A DNA stretch of 64,000 nt, taken from NCBI GenBank assembly GCA_016234115.1, contig JACRHD010000005.1:1-64000 (forward strand), written 5' to 3'. Shown in pieces: positions 25,854 through 36,000 of the stretch. Each line of letters starts with the position of its first letter. The first letter of the stretch is position 1. The notes under the pieces were generated by a model. It did no database searches. It was not told where the DNA came from and was given only the letters and a program-made list of their open reading frames with translations. The translations under genes were made by a program, and so were the position numbers. The DNA comes from Nitrospirota bacterium. GTDB taxonomy: Bacteria; Nitrospirota; Thermodesulfovibrionia; UBA6902.

Positions 25854-26435
25854 TTAAATCAGTTTCTTTTTCTTTAAAAAATTCTTTGCGGCCTTACCTG
25901 CCTGCCCGTCCGCCTTGACCGCTTTGGTCATCTCACGAAAACTCTTGTCCGCCGCAATATCCGAAAGCTTGTTGATAAGCCTCGGAAGCGCGGGGAAATT
26001 AATCAGCACGTGCCCGGTTATCACGGGGGCGTAATAATATTGTCCTGCGCCGTCTTCCGTTTTCACCGCCCCAAAGGGCTTCAGCCATATCAGGTCCATC
26101 CTGTCCCTGAATTCTTTCCTCGACAGATCATAAGCCTTTACATTGTCCCCGTTGTCCGGCATGTTCAGGATCTTCAGCGCGCGTCCGGTGTCTTCAACGA
26201 CCATGCCGAGCTCATCCCTTTTTACCGCCTCGTAAATCTGCCCTGAATCACCGTAGACCCTGATGTTGACGGTCATGCCAGTCCTTTCATTTATCAGCAC
26301 CGACACCAGTTCCGCGAGAAGATTTTCATTGACCGAATTCAGGATGCCTATGTTGAGGACCTTCCCGACACAGGCGTATGAAGGGCCGGTAAAAAGCAGA
26401 AATGCAATGAGCAGGCTAATTATTATTCTTTTCAT
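25854..26435 (-). CDS. OpuAC-like periplasmic substrate-binding protein
   Basis: 193 residues from ATG at 26435, preceded by GGGGAG; a longer frame from 26489 only reads into the upstream gene. A signal peptide (KRIIISLLIAFLLFTGPSYA) precedes LNIGILNSVNENLLAELVSVL. Then come ERTGMTVNIRVYGDSGQIYEAV and GMVVEDTGRALKIL, which resemble the substrate-binding part of glycine-betaine-type ABC systems. It is shorter than a full binding protein and has no transporter genes beside it. Overlap with the upstream gene by 20 bases places it in the surface-protein operon. Ligand unknown. Confidence 0.72.
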   Translation of the reverse strand: MKRIIISLLIAFLLFTGPSYACVGKVLNIGILNSVNENLLAELVSVLINERTGMTVNIRVYGDSGQIYEAVKRDELGMVVEDTGRALKILNMPDNGDNVKAYDLSRKEFRDRMDLIWLKPFGAVKTEDGAGQYYYAPVITGHVLINFPALPRLINKLSDIAADKSFREMTKAVKADGQAGKAAKNFLKKKKLI

Positions 26436-27144
26436 CCGTCTTATTCTCCCCGGCGACAATGTCAAAACCGGCCTTGTCCGCCTCCACATTCAATTCCTTA
26501 TAAACGCTGTGACCCTGAGGCGGGAACATGCCGGCATATCCGATCGAATATTTCCCCTTCGGAAGAAACAGGCTGTAACGACCATCCCTGTCCGTCCACG
26601 CGGAGATGAAGTCGGGCAATTTATCGGAACTGCGGGATGGGTCCTCTCCTTTTCTGTTTGCAGTCACATAATACGACCGCGCCGCAGGACCGCCCTGCCC
26701 GTCCAGGACACGTCCCTCGATCTTAAAATAATCGTCTCTCGTCTTTTTCGCCAGACGCGCCGCGTCCCTGAGGTCCGCCACCGTAAAATCCGTCAAAAGC
26801 TCCCCTCCGGCTGCGAGCTCGATTTCAACCGGCCCGCCTGAATGCCGGTCTCCGGGCATAAGGGGCCCGTATTTCCCGCCCTTTCTCTCTCTGGCCACGG
26901 CCTGATATTTTCCGGCCGGAACAGTCATCCTGAAATTGCCGCCCGCGTCCGTCCGCGCCGATATGAAATCGGCAGGCCGTCTTGTATCGGAGGAATTATA
27001 AAGAAATATTCCGGCCCCCTTAACGGCCTTGCCTTCAACATCAAAGACCCGTCCCCTGAATACCGCTGTCTCGAGCGCAAAGACTTTCTGGACACCGCAC
27101 AACTGGAGCGCCGCAATCGCAATAATTATAATTACCTTATTCAT
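26416..27144 (-). CDS. Secreted carboxypeptidase-regulatory-like domain protein
   Basis: 242 residues: signal peptide (KVIIIIAIAALQLCG...VFA) then two beta-sandwich domains of the carboxypeptidase-regulatory (Cna-B-like) type. The first is FRGRVFDVEGKAVKGAGIFLY with TDAGGNFRMTVPAGKYQAVA. The second is IEGRVLDGQGGPAARSYYVT with TDRDGRYSLFLPKGKYSIGYAG. It overlaps the beta-helix gene upstream by eight bases. These domains are usually adhesive or structural modules outside the cell. Confidence 0.82.
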   Translation of the reverse strand: MNKVIIIIAIAALQLCGVQKVFALETAVFRGRVFDVEGKAVKGAGIFLYNSSDTRRPADFISARTDAGGNFRMTVPAGKYQAVARERKGGKYGPLMPGDRHSGGPVEIELAAGGELLTDFTVADLRDAARLAKKTRDDYFKIEGRVLDGQGGPAARSYYVTANRKGEDPSRSSDKLPDFISAWTDRDGRYSLFLPKGKYSIGYAGMFPPQGHSVYKELNVEADKAGFDIVAGENKTDEKNNN

Positions 27145-29695
27145 CTTTCATATCCACAGGCGCTTTCAGGTACGGCTCATAGAGGACCCTGCCGATTCCC
27201 GGCTCGTCATGTCCGTCAAAGATCGTATCGGCGGGATTTGTTCCGCACCACCAGTTCTCACGCGCGTCTATGTCCTCGGTGTTGAAATCGCCGACCCTTA
27301 CGTTGTAATTACTGTTGGAGCAGATATTATTTCTGCTGATAGTCAATCCGCTCCCTTTTTCCCTGACAAATATGCCGACTTCGTTGTTTACTATAACATT
27401 TTCCTCTATCACGGCGGTCCCGAAATGGGCCCGGATCCCTACCCTGTTTTCCCTGAAGGATGAACGTCTGACCTCGACGGGTCCGCTCCTGAAGCGTATG
27501 CCGCCTTCGTTGCCGGTGAACCGGCAGTCTGAAATTCCAAGACCGGTAAAATGACTGTGCAGGGCCCACGTCGCATGTCTGAAATCACAGAATGAAAATT
27601 CGCTCCCGTCCGCGTGCTCAAGTAATATCTCGTCCCACAGGCCGTCTTCAGTCCCGGCCCCGGAAATAAATTCTATTCTCCTGTCCGCTGTTCCGACCGC
27701 GTGTATCCTCCCTCCCGAAACCTTCAGACCCGCGCCTTTTGAGAAGGAGATCCTCGATGCAGGGGCGATCTCGAGCACGGCCCCGAAGAAATCGACCCGT
27801 TCCCTCAATGCAATATCTCCATGCCATGTAATGTCGGCAAAAACTTCCTGCGCCGGCCATATGAACGTCAAGGGTCTTTCCTTTGCCGGAGCATATAAAA
27901 CCCTGCCCTTTTGAGGGTCGTCTTCCCCGTCATAAAGCGCTGCGCCCGGCTCTTTTACGCCCCACCAGTTTGCAGGGGCGGAAATATCGGAGACGCCTTC
28001 GTTCTCTATCGCGTAAAGACCGTTGCGCTCGATGTTGTTTCCTGTGATGATACCGCTGAAGGACCGGATGCCGAGGCCCCTTTCGCCGTTTTCGGAAATA
28101 ATATTGTCTTTCAATACCGCCCCCGCGTCTTGCAGACTGAAGCCGTTCAGCCCGTTGCCCTGGACAAAATTCCCGCTGACCTCGATATTATCGACCCCTT
28201 TAAGCGATATGCCCGATTCATAGTTGTTCACGACCACATTATTGCTGAACCTGCCGTGAAAGGCGTCGCTGACCACCAGCCCGGACCTGCCGCAGCCGAT
28301 GGTATTTCCGTCAGCGACTGTAACGCCTTCCCTGATCTTGAACCCGTAATCGGCGCTGCCTGAAATTATGTTGCGTCGCGCGGTCAATTCCGCGCGGAAG
28401 AAGTTTACGCCGTTTATATTACTGAATATATAATTCCCGGTGATGACGACCTTTGAGTCCCGGCCCCTTATTCCGTTTGTGTTGCCGTAGATATGGCTGT
28501 CGCGCACCTCGACCGCGGATTCCTGAAATTGCATGCCGATGTAATTGTTTCTCAGGACCGTTTCGTTTACCATGACATTTGAGAAATGGAAGTGCAGCCC
28601 CCTGTATGCGTCCTCCACCTGGCAGAACTCCACAAGATTTTGCGCCCCGTCGCTGTTCATGATATTGATGGAATCCCAGTCCCCGGACCTTTTCTGTTTC
28701 TCGGCGGACCTGAAGATGACCGGATTTTCCATTGTGCCTTTGGCGATGAGAATACCCTGCAGCAGGATGCCGTTTTCACCCAGGCCGTCTCCGTCCGTGT
28801 CCCTGCGTTTGAATTCCACAACCGTCCCTGGCGTAATTATCAGCCTGGAGTCCTCCGGGACCCTTATTAATCCGTCGACCGTGATCCTGCCGCGCCAGAC
28901 CGTATCGCCCGACAGGACTTCATCGCCATATGATTTGACGGCCTCCGTATACTGCGCCTTATATTCCCTGATAATTTCAGCGGGCGGCCTCCCGCATGAG
29001 GCGTGATGTTTTATAAGCATCTCTTTTATTTCAGGCCCGGCCGGCGCGGGCCTCAAAACCAGCCTGCTTCCTTCGTCAAAGATGTTCAGGTCCCTCTTTC
29101 TGTTGTCCGCCATCATGCCGCCCCTGTTGTTTATCTTTGCGCCTGAAAAAGAAGATACGCCGTATTCGTTCTCCGTGACTTTCGTATTTACCATAGTGAC
29201 CGTCGTCTGCCCGCCCCAGGCCGTGAGACCGTGCCGGTTATGTTTCAGGAGCGAGTCCCTTATTTCAAGCGACCCCCCGACAATGTAAATGCCGGTTTCC
29301 GCGTTGTGGATGCCGCATGACCTTATGACTGCGGACCCGCCGTTAATAATTATCCCGGCCCATGCTTCTTTATTATTATCTCCTTTGATCCGAAAGACCA
29401 CGGGCGCTTCATCCGTCCCTTGTACTTCAAGCCTCCCCCTTATCATTATCTCGGTCGTATGCGAAATATATTCAGCCTCGCTCTTCGTCCTGTCGGAAGG
29501 CAGGACGTCCACCGTCGTTCCGGACAAAACAGTAAGTGTAACGCCTTCAGGCACAAAGACATCGTCATTTACGGTAATCTCTCCCTTCCAGACAGTGTCT
29601 CCTGTTATGGTTTCAGCCCGGCTTATTGATGGAAGAAACGCGGAAAAAAAGGTCAACAGAACAATCGGAAAAAGCCTGGTCTTCACTGAACGCAT
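27137..29695 (-). CDS. Secreted right-handed parallel beta-helix protein
   Basis: 852 residues from ATG at 29695 (MRSVKTRLFPIVLLTFF, a signal peptide); a TTG ten codons earlier is possible. Three modules each begin with a TVWKGEITV / TVWRGRITV / ITWHGDIAL strand and continue as beta-helix coils (NAETGIYIVGGSLEIRDSLL, NTNGIRGRDSKVVITGNYIF, NNEVGIFVREKGSGLTISRN). Two end with the NWWG-type cap: ANWWGVKEPGAALYDGEDDP and ENWWCGTNPADTIFDGHDEP. NosD/pectate-lyase-like folds of this kind are carbohydrate-active or structural surface proteins. No catalytic site is recognised, and a structural role is likely. Confidence 0.85.
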   Translation of the reverse strand: MRSVKTRLFPIVLLTFFSAFLPSISRAETITGDTVWKGEITVNDDVFVPEGVTLTVLSGTTVDVLPSDRTKSEAEYISHTTEIMIRGRLEVQGTDEAPVVFRIKGDNNKEAWAGIIINGGSAVIRSCGIHNAETGIYIVGGSLEIRDSLLKHNRHGLTAWGGQTTVTMVNTKVTENEYGVSSFSGAKINNRGGMMADNRKRDLNIFDEGSRLVLRPAPAGPEIKEMLIKHHASCGRPPAEIIREYKAQYTEAVKSYGDEVLSGDTVWRGRITVDGLIRVPEDSRLIITPGTVVEFKRRDTDGDGLGENGILLQGILIAKGTMENPVIFRSAEKQKRSGDWDSINIMNSDGAQNLVEFCQVEDAYRGLHFHFSNVMVNETVLRNNYIGMQFQESAVEVRDSHIYGNTNGIRGRDSKVVITGNYIFSNINGVNFFRAELTARRNIISGSADYGFKIREGVTVADGNTIGCGRSGLVVSDAFHGRFSNNVVVNNYESGISLKGVDNIEVSGNFVQGNGLNGFSLQDAGAVLKDNIISENGERGLGIRSFSGIITGNNIERNGLYAIENEGVSDISAPANWWGVKEPGAALYDGEDDPQKGRVLYAPAKERPLTFIWPAQEVFADITWHGDIALRERVDFFGAVLEIAPASRISFSKGAGLKVSGGRIHAVGTADRRIEFISGAGTEDGLWDEILLEHADGSEFSFCDFRHATWALHSHFTGLGISDCRFTGNEGGIRFRSGPVEVRRSSFRENRVGIRAHFGTAVIEENVIVNNEVGIFVREKGSGLTISRNNICSNSNYNVRVGDFNTEDIDARENWWCGTNPADTIFDGHDEPGIGRVLYEPYLKAPVDMKDE

Positions 29696-29795
29696 AGGTG
29701 TATATTTTAAGGCAACAATAAGCAAAAGGTAAATAAAAAGCCGCTGAAGACCGGCATTGTGACCTCCGACGGCCCGGCGACAGTCAGTGGTCCTT

Positions 29796-30012
29796 AGCCC
29801 GGATTATCATTCATAAAAAAACTCCGGGAGGTATGATTCAAAAACATATTGCTGCAATCCCCTGGCCGGAATTTTCGCGTGCTGAAAAAAGTACACTCTG
29901 TAAATGCAATAACTTAAAGAGCGAAAAGTCCTGACAAATAATCTCATTGCTTTGAAGATGTTTTTGAATCATGCCTCCCGGAGTACTATAATTAATTGTG
30001 AATAATCCGGCT
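29796..30012. mobile_element. 217-bp MITE-like inverted-repeat element
   Basis: The outer ends AGCCCGGATTAT and ATAATCCGGCT are inverted. Inside, ACTCCGGGAGGTATGATTCA..ACAT (29821-29847) and its complement at 29959-29985 match at 26 of 27 positions. A further inner pair is GGAATTTTCGC / GCGAAAAGTCC, so the whole element folds on itself. It has no ORF. The rest of the 412-bp gap (29726-30137) shows no gene. A shortened copy lies at 23755-23804. Confidence 0.7.
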
Positions 30013-30137
30013 CAGATAAATCTTACCGGTTCAGCAAGGATGAACAGCAGCCCTCCCTACTATTTTTGGGGGAACATATTTGATTTTTTTCATACTGCAC
30101 CTCCTTTCGTCCCGCCACAAACCAGTGACGGGTATAG

Positions 30138-30974
30138 TTATGGTTTCTTTTTCTGTTCCTGCTGATTTTCCCTGGCCGCACCTGCTTCCGGCTGTCGTCC
30201 GCCGGGTCCCTTCTCCATGTGTCTGATCACTTTTATATCGACATTGCCGGTCAACTCGCCCGTCTTCACGGTCACGGGCGCAGGCATTTCTTCCCCATAC
30301 CCCCCCATTATCGCGCCGGGGACCGGAGGCCCGCCGCCGTAAACATCCCTCACTCTCAAATAATATCTGCCGCCCCTGTCGACGGTGATGATGTATTTAC
30401 CGTCTTTTCCGGTCTTATAAGAAGTAAACGGAGGTATACCGGTCATCGTCTCAGTGTAGTACGCAAATACTATCGCCCCCTCGACCGGACTGCCTGCCAT
30501 GTCATGGACCGTTCCCGATATGCCGGTAGCGTCCTCCGGGACCCTGCGCTTGTAAGGGACGGCGTCAGCAATTACGCCGATATTCAATTCCTTGTCTTTC
30601 TCAATGAGATACTGCCGCGGATTTCCCGCTTTGTCTTCGCTGATGATAAAATAATCTCCGTCCTGAGGGGGGCCCGCTTTGTCGCCTGATACCCTTTTAA
30701 TCGCCCCGAGGTAATACCTGCCCACGGGAAGCATGGTGCGGAACCTGCCCTCCGCGTCGATCCCGTCTACCCCGTCCGGGACCCTGAAGTATTTGTCGAG
30801 AGAAGGCGGCGGGCCGGTTTGGGCGTCGAAGAAAGCGATCATGCCGTTTGACATCGGACCTCCGCCCTTGATCATCATACGACCGGAGATCCAGCCTGTT
30901 TCCACTTCCGAATGAGAGTAAATTGCGGTAAATATTATTATCAGAAACGACAGCAGGACGGCCTTTTTAATCAT
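30138..30974 (-). CDS. Secreted carboxypeptidase-regulatory-like domain protein
   Basis: 278 residues. Signal peptide KKAVLLSFLIIIFTAIYSHS, then a first beta-sandwich (GWISGRMMIKGGGPMSNGMI, GRFRTMLPVGRYYLGAIKR). A second domain (ISGTVHDMAGSPVEGAIVFAYY, GKDGKYIITVDRGGRYYLRV) is followed by a Gly/Pro/Gln-rich tail ending EQKKKP. It starts one base after the stop of the larger neighbour (30976-33024), so the two are co-transcribed. Probably a periplasmic or surface adhesive partner; function unknown. Confidence 0.82.
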   Translation of the reverse strand: MIKKAVLLSFLIIIFTAIYSHSEVETGWISGRMMIKGGGPMSNGMIAFFDAQTGPPPSLDKYFRVPDGVDGIDAEGRFRTMLPVGRYYLGAIKRVSGDKAGPPQDGDYFIISEDKAGNPRQYLIEKDKELNIGVIADAVPYKRRVPEDATGISGTVHDMAGSPVEGAIVFAYYTETMTGIPPFTSYKTGKDGKYIITVDRGGRYYLRVRDVYGGGPPVPGAIMGGYGEEMPAPVTVKTGELTGNVDIKVIRHMEKGPGGRQPEAGAARENQQEQKKKP

Positions 30975-30975
30975 G

Positions 30976-33024
30976 TTACCCCCTCTCCCTTATGCCCGCG
31001 CCCTTTGCGGGGGCGACGAAATACGGTTTATAAATTACGCTTCCCAAAGAGTCATCCTCGCGCGCGTCATATATGGTATCGATGATGTCCCCGTCATCAG
31101 CGCTGCCCCACCAGTTGTCATTCAGTAAAATATCATACCCCTGCCTCTCACCCAGCCTGTAATTATAGTCCGTATTGGACTGGATATTGTTCGACATGAC
31201 GATAAATTGTCTTCCCGCGACGGTCTCTTTCTTATCGAACGTGAAGGAGAAGTCCGTTACATTCTGGTTTGAGGGCGCAAGGAAAATGCCCACACTGTTG
31301 TTTCTGATGTTGTTGTATTTTATTTCAACAGGCTCCTCTACCCTTGTATGCCTTATGCCGTACTGATTGCCGGAAATATCATTGTGGTCGACGAGAAGCT
31401 CGGCCCTGCCGAACCGTATGCCTTCCTGGTTTTTTGTGAAGACCGAATCGCTGATTACGGCCTTTGAAAAATGCGCCTGCACCCCGGTAAACGCGTATTC
31501 AAACACACAGCGCCTGATAACGCTCTCCTCACCCGAGGCGAATAAAAGGATGTAGGACCAGTCCATCGTTTCAGGCCTTTCTTCACCGGACGTAAATGTG
31601 ATTGCCCTGCCGGGGGCCCCTTCAGCCGCCAACCGTCCGCTGACCGTTATCATGGCGTCTCCCACGCCGTCGCCGTTTCTGTCTTTCTTCCTGAATTTGA
31701 CCGTCGTGCCGGGACTGATCGCAAGTGTCGCCGCCCGCGCGACATGAACGGTCCCGTCGATTATTATCTCCCCTTCCCATACGGTGTCTTTGTCTATGAC
31801 GACATCTCCACTGTAAATATGGTTGCGGACCGGCTCTGCTGCCTGCCCCTTGCCCCTTGCCCCCTGCCCCTCGACTTTCTCCCCCATCACCCTGCTTACC
31901 GCGATGTTCACGTCTTTGAGAGGACCTTCCTCTACCGCGACAAGGTGATTTGCATTGCCCTCATAAAGACCATAGTTTTCTCCCCTGACGGGCGCTTCAC
32001 CGATACGTTCTCTCGCGACGACATAATATGTTCCGCTTCCCGCGTTATCGATCAGGTAATGTCCGCTGTCGTCAGTCCTGACCATATGATCAGGCATGGT
32101 CCTGATAAAATGCATCTGGAACATTTCATTCGGTCTTGCCCTGTACATCATCACGTAAATGTCCTTCACTGGCGCCCCCTGCAGATCGGTCACTCTGCCC
32201 TGCACCCTGTTGACGTCTCCGGTTTCTTCAGGCCTGTTTTCCCTGAACCTCACGCCGTCTGCAGTGGATTTTTTTACGAGAACGGCTGAATAGGCCTTCT
32301 CGCCCAAGAAGGCCTTCAGATCGTCTTTCGGGTAACACGGGATATCGGTCCATACCCCTTTCGCATCCGTTATCGTAACGGGATTGGCCGCAAAATAACA
32401 GAACAGGTCTCCCTTTTCAAGAGGCCTCAAGCCGCCGTTCATTCTTTTCCTCGCGATAATGACGTAGTCCCCCGGCTCAGGTCCCATTTTAAATGTCCCG
32501 TCTTCGTCCGTCGTGCCGGTAAGATACCCCATGCCCTTGAAAACAGGGGCCGCGGCCCAGGGTCCGGAATTACCCGGCAGCGGATAAATTGAGACCTGCG
32601 CGCCCCTGACCGGAGAACCTTTAAAAGTCACTCTGCCGGCAAGCCCGGAAGGTGACGCTTCAGTCTTTTTGGCGGCGGTTTCGGAAACCGCCATAAAAGG
32701 TATCCACAGGTCGTTCTCCTCGATCCTGACGGGATTGGCGCCGTGATAAGAGAAATGGTCTTTTCCGTCGCTCTTACCCGAAGCGGTCATATAATAAGTC
32801 CCCGGAGGCAATTCGATTTTGTAAAATCCTTTCTTTTCCCCTGCCTCGGAAACACGAGCTGAGGCGCCCCTGAGGTCATTGAACGAGGCGGAGGCATACA
32901 CCTTTGCGTCTTCAATAAGTCCGTTTTCCGAAAGCACAACGCCCTCGACAACGGCTGAAAGAGAAATTAACGGAGAGAAAAATATCACAAGCAGGACAGA
33001 TGTTAAATAAAGCTTCAGTTTCAT
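30976..33024 (-). CDS. Carboxypeptidase-regulatory-like plus beta-helix secreted protein
   Basis: 682 residues with a signal peptide (KLYLTSVLLVIFFSPLISLSA). Residues about 25-375 hold three carboxypeptidase-regulatory-like domains (VEGVVLSENGLIEDAKVY; LAGRVTFKGSPVRGAQVSIY; VQGRVTDLQGAPVKDIYVMM). Residues about 405-680 form a beta-helix beginning DTVWEGEIIIDGTVHVA and ending with the NWWGSADDGDIIDTIYD cap. The linker EKVEGQGARGKGQAAEP between the two parts is encoded by a G-rich word repeat. It unites both domain types seen separately in the neighbours, supporting a common structure. Confidence 0.85.
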   Translation of the reverse strand: MKLKLYLTSVLLVIFFSPLISLSAVVEGVVLSENGLIEDAKVYASASFNDLRGASARVSEAGEKKGFYKIELPPGTYYMTASGKSDGKDHFSYHGANPVRIEENDLWIPFMAVSETAAKKTEASPSGLAGRVTFKGSPVRGAQVSIYPLPGNSGPWAAAPVFKGMGYLTGTTDEDGTFKMGPEPGDYVIIARKRMNGGLRPLEKGDLFCYFAANPVTITDAKGVWTDIPCYPKDDLKAFLGEKAYSAVLVKKSTADGVRFRENRPEETGDVNRVQGRVTDLQGAPVKDIYVMMYRARPNEMFQMHFIRTMPDHMVRTDDSGHYLIDNAGSGTYYVVARERIGEAPVRGENYGLYEGNANHLVAVEEGPLKDVNIAVSRVMGEKVEGQGARGKGQAAEPVRNHIYSGDVVIDKDTVWEGEIIIDGTVHVARAATLAISPGTTVKFRKKDRNGDGVGDAMITVSGRLAAEGAPGRAITFTSGEERPETMDWSYILLFASGEESVIRRCVFEYAFTGVQAHFSKAVISDSVFTKNQEGIRFGRAELLVDHNDISGNQYGIRHTRVEEPVEIKYNNIRNNSVGIFLAPSNQNVTDFSFTFDKKETVAGRQFIVMSNNIQSNTDYNYRLGERQGYDILLNDNWWGSADDGDIIDTIYDAREDDSLGSVIYKPYFVAPAKGAGIRERG
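31841..31872. repeat. G-rich word repeat inside coding sequence
   Basis: GGGGCAGGGGGCAAGGGGCA (minus-strand sense) continues with another GGGGCAGG and encodes the linker GQGARGKGQAAEP. It looks like half of a word-repeat cassette, similar in style to the one in lpxI. Confidence 0.65.
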
Positions 33025-33076
33025 GACGCGATTTAAGCCGTTCGGGCGGCCTGAACTGCCTGAACGGTCCCTTCCG

Positions 33077-36000
33077 TTAATTGCACGTCCCGTCTCCCTG
33101 CTGATACGCCGGTGTCGTCACCTGCGCCTCGTTGCTGTATGACGACCTGTCCTGACCCTTGAATGTCCTGACCCTGTATGTATACGTCTTCTCAGGTTCG
33201 ATACTCATGGTGTCCGTATAAGTTACCACGTCCTGCCCGACCGTTGCTATCTTGACAAATTTACCGTTCCATATCTGCACTTCTATTTCATATCCGTCTT
33301 CGTTATTCGCATTGTCGATCCAGTCGAGTCTTATTATCATTGAATTAAGCGTCGTGGCCGTCAGTCCGGTCGGATGCCCCGCGAAGGTCACGTCGCAGTA
33401 TTCATTGCCATATCCGGTGTCCCAACCGCATGCAGCCGTCTTGTACGCCCTCACCCTGTAACAATACGTTGTCTCAGGGGCGACCGTCGTATCGCTGTAC
33501 GCAGTGAGATTTGAATCTACCGTCGTTATCTCCGCGTAATCGCCGCAACCTGCCCCCGCGCATCTCTCTATCCTGAATCCCGTCTCATCAGTTGTGTTGT
33601 CGGTCCATGAAAGGTCTGTTTGATTGTCCGTAACGGCAGTTGCCGTAAAGCTGCCGGGCGCCGGGCTTGTCGCAGTCGCCTCAGCGGCCGTGCTGCCGTA
33701 ATCCGAATACCACGACGGAGAGGTCTTGTACGCCCTGACCCTGTAACTATAACTCGTCGAGTTGCATACGGAACTGTCCTGATATGCAACCGCGTTTGCC
33801 CCTGCTGTGGCTATCTCCGCAAAGTCGCCGCAGTCCGCGCCGGAGCACCTCTCTATCCTGAATCCCGTCTCGCTCACCGTATTGTCCGTCCACGCAAGGT
33901 TTATCTGCGTAGTATTGATTGCCGACGCGGCAAGACCTGAAGGCGGTGTAATCGTAGTGGCTGCCGAAGAGACGCTGCTGACCTCTTCCCATGAGCAGGT
34001 CGCGGTTTTGTATGCCCGTACTCTGTAGTTATAGGTGGTTGCAGGGCTCAGTCCGGCATTGTTGTAAGTCGTCACCCCGGCCGCGAGGCTCGCTATCTGG
34101 ATAAAGTTTGTACAGCCCGCGCCTGCGCATCTGTCGACTTTAAAGCCTGTCTCATCTGTTGTATTGTCGGACCATGAGAGGTTTATCTGCACCTCGGATA
34201 TTCTCGTTGTTACAAGAAGGTCCGGCGCTGAAGGCGTCGCTGTCACCGCAGACGCGGTATCGCTGTAGCCCGAGTCCCATTCTCCTGTTTTGTATGCCTT
34301 TATTCTGTAGCCGTAGCTTGTCGAATTGCAGACAGAGGCGTCCTGATATGTGGTCACGTTTGCGCCTACGGAAGATATTTCCGTAAAGCTGCCGCAGCCC
34401 GGACCCGAGCATCTTTCAATCCTGAATCCTGTCTCAGAGCCCGTGGTGTCCGTCCAGGAAAGGTTTATCAGTGTTGTGCCCACCGCTGCAGAGGCAAACC
34501 CTGAAGGTGGAATAACGGCCGTAGTCTCCGTCCCTGTATTGCTGTAATCCGTGTTCCAGCCGCATGAGGCCGTCTTGTATGCCCTGACACGGTAGCTGAA
34601 AGTCTGTCCGATAGCGAGCCCCGTATCGCTGTACGCGGTGGTGTTTGCGGCAAGGGTGGTTATTTCCGCAAAGTCGCTGCAGCCCGCTCCCGCGCATCTT
34701 TCCACCTTAAAGCCCGTCTCATCCGTTGCAGTATCAGTCCAGGCAAGGGCAACGAATACGTCGCCTGCCGTTGTTGAAAGCGCCGGTGCGGCTGCTATGC
34801 CGGGGGTGGTTGCCGAGGCCTCGTTGCCGGGCTGTGTCTCCCATGTGACGTCATATGTGAAGCAGGAAGAGGGTTCTTCCGTCCCGGCAGATACGGAGGG
34901 CTCGATGGAGGCATATCCCTGCACGGTGACAAACTGTATGTTTGCCTGATGGGAATATTGTACGAAGGCCACGCGCATGACGGCATCGTTGTAAGCCGAT
35001 GACTCTTTCACGAGCGTCCAGTCCGCGTATGCCCCGCCTTTTACGTAGTATCTGGCCCCCGGCGCTTTAAGTTCTATTTTCATTTCATAGGCCGTGCTTG
35101 CAGAATATGCGCCCGTACCGCCCGTGCCGGAGCCTTTTTCATAGGTTGTCAGGTAGTAGTTGTTCCAGTATAGTCCATGGACCAGTTGGTTGTAATTGGC
35201 GCTGGAGACCTGGTTGAGCTCCCATCCCGTCATGAAGTGATTGTTGCCGGATGTATCGGCAGGGATTGTGAGTCTCGCATATAGCATCTTGCCGGAGGTC
35301 CTGGCAATTGTCTGGTTGGATATAAGGGCCTTTGTCCAACTGTCGCTTACGTCATTCAATATCAGGCCGTCGCTTTGTGAAATAGAGTTGTCAGGGTCTA
35401 TTTCCGTCCATTTGGCCGTGTTGATTGTCGTACCGCTGAAGTTGTCGAAGAATTCAAAGACGGCGCTGCCGTCGCTTGCGCCTGCGGCTGCAGGATTGCC
35501 GTAATACATATGGATATTATTGTTCACTCCTGTCCTGAGCCATACCGTTGCCGAAACACCGTCCGTTTTGCTCTCGAGCCAGTAAGGCAGTTCAGAGAAG
35601 GAAGTTCCGTCATAAAAGCGTATGTCGTCAAAATCCGCCTGCATATCGGGATCGTATGTAATGATCATCTTCGTCTGATAATCAGACTGGAAATCGGTTA
35701 TCATCAGGGGGGCGCGCCTTGTCCAGCAGCCGCCGCCTCCGTTGGACAGCCCCTCGTTGACGGCCTTCACATGGTAGTTGTACGTCGTTGCATCGCAGGC
35801 TGATGTGTCTGAATATGCTACTGCGTTGCGTGCGGCTTTTGAGAGTTCCGTAAAGTCGCTGCAGCCCTGGCCCGTGCACCTCTCTATCTTGAAGCCGGTC
35901 TCCGAGCCTGTGTTGTCCGTCCATGAAAGGTCTATCTGTGTTGTGCCGACCGCGGTTGCCGTCAGTCCGCCCGGAGGAGGGACTGTAGTTGTGGCGACTG

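Noticed and set aside
29726-30137. Insertion sequence with transposase
   Set aside because: The element has inverted repeats but no ORF of useful size, so it is called MITE-like only.
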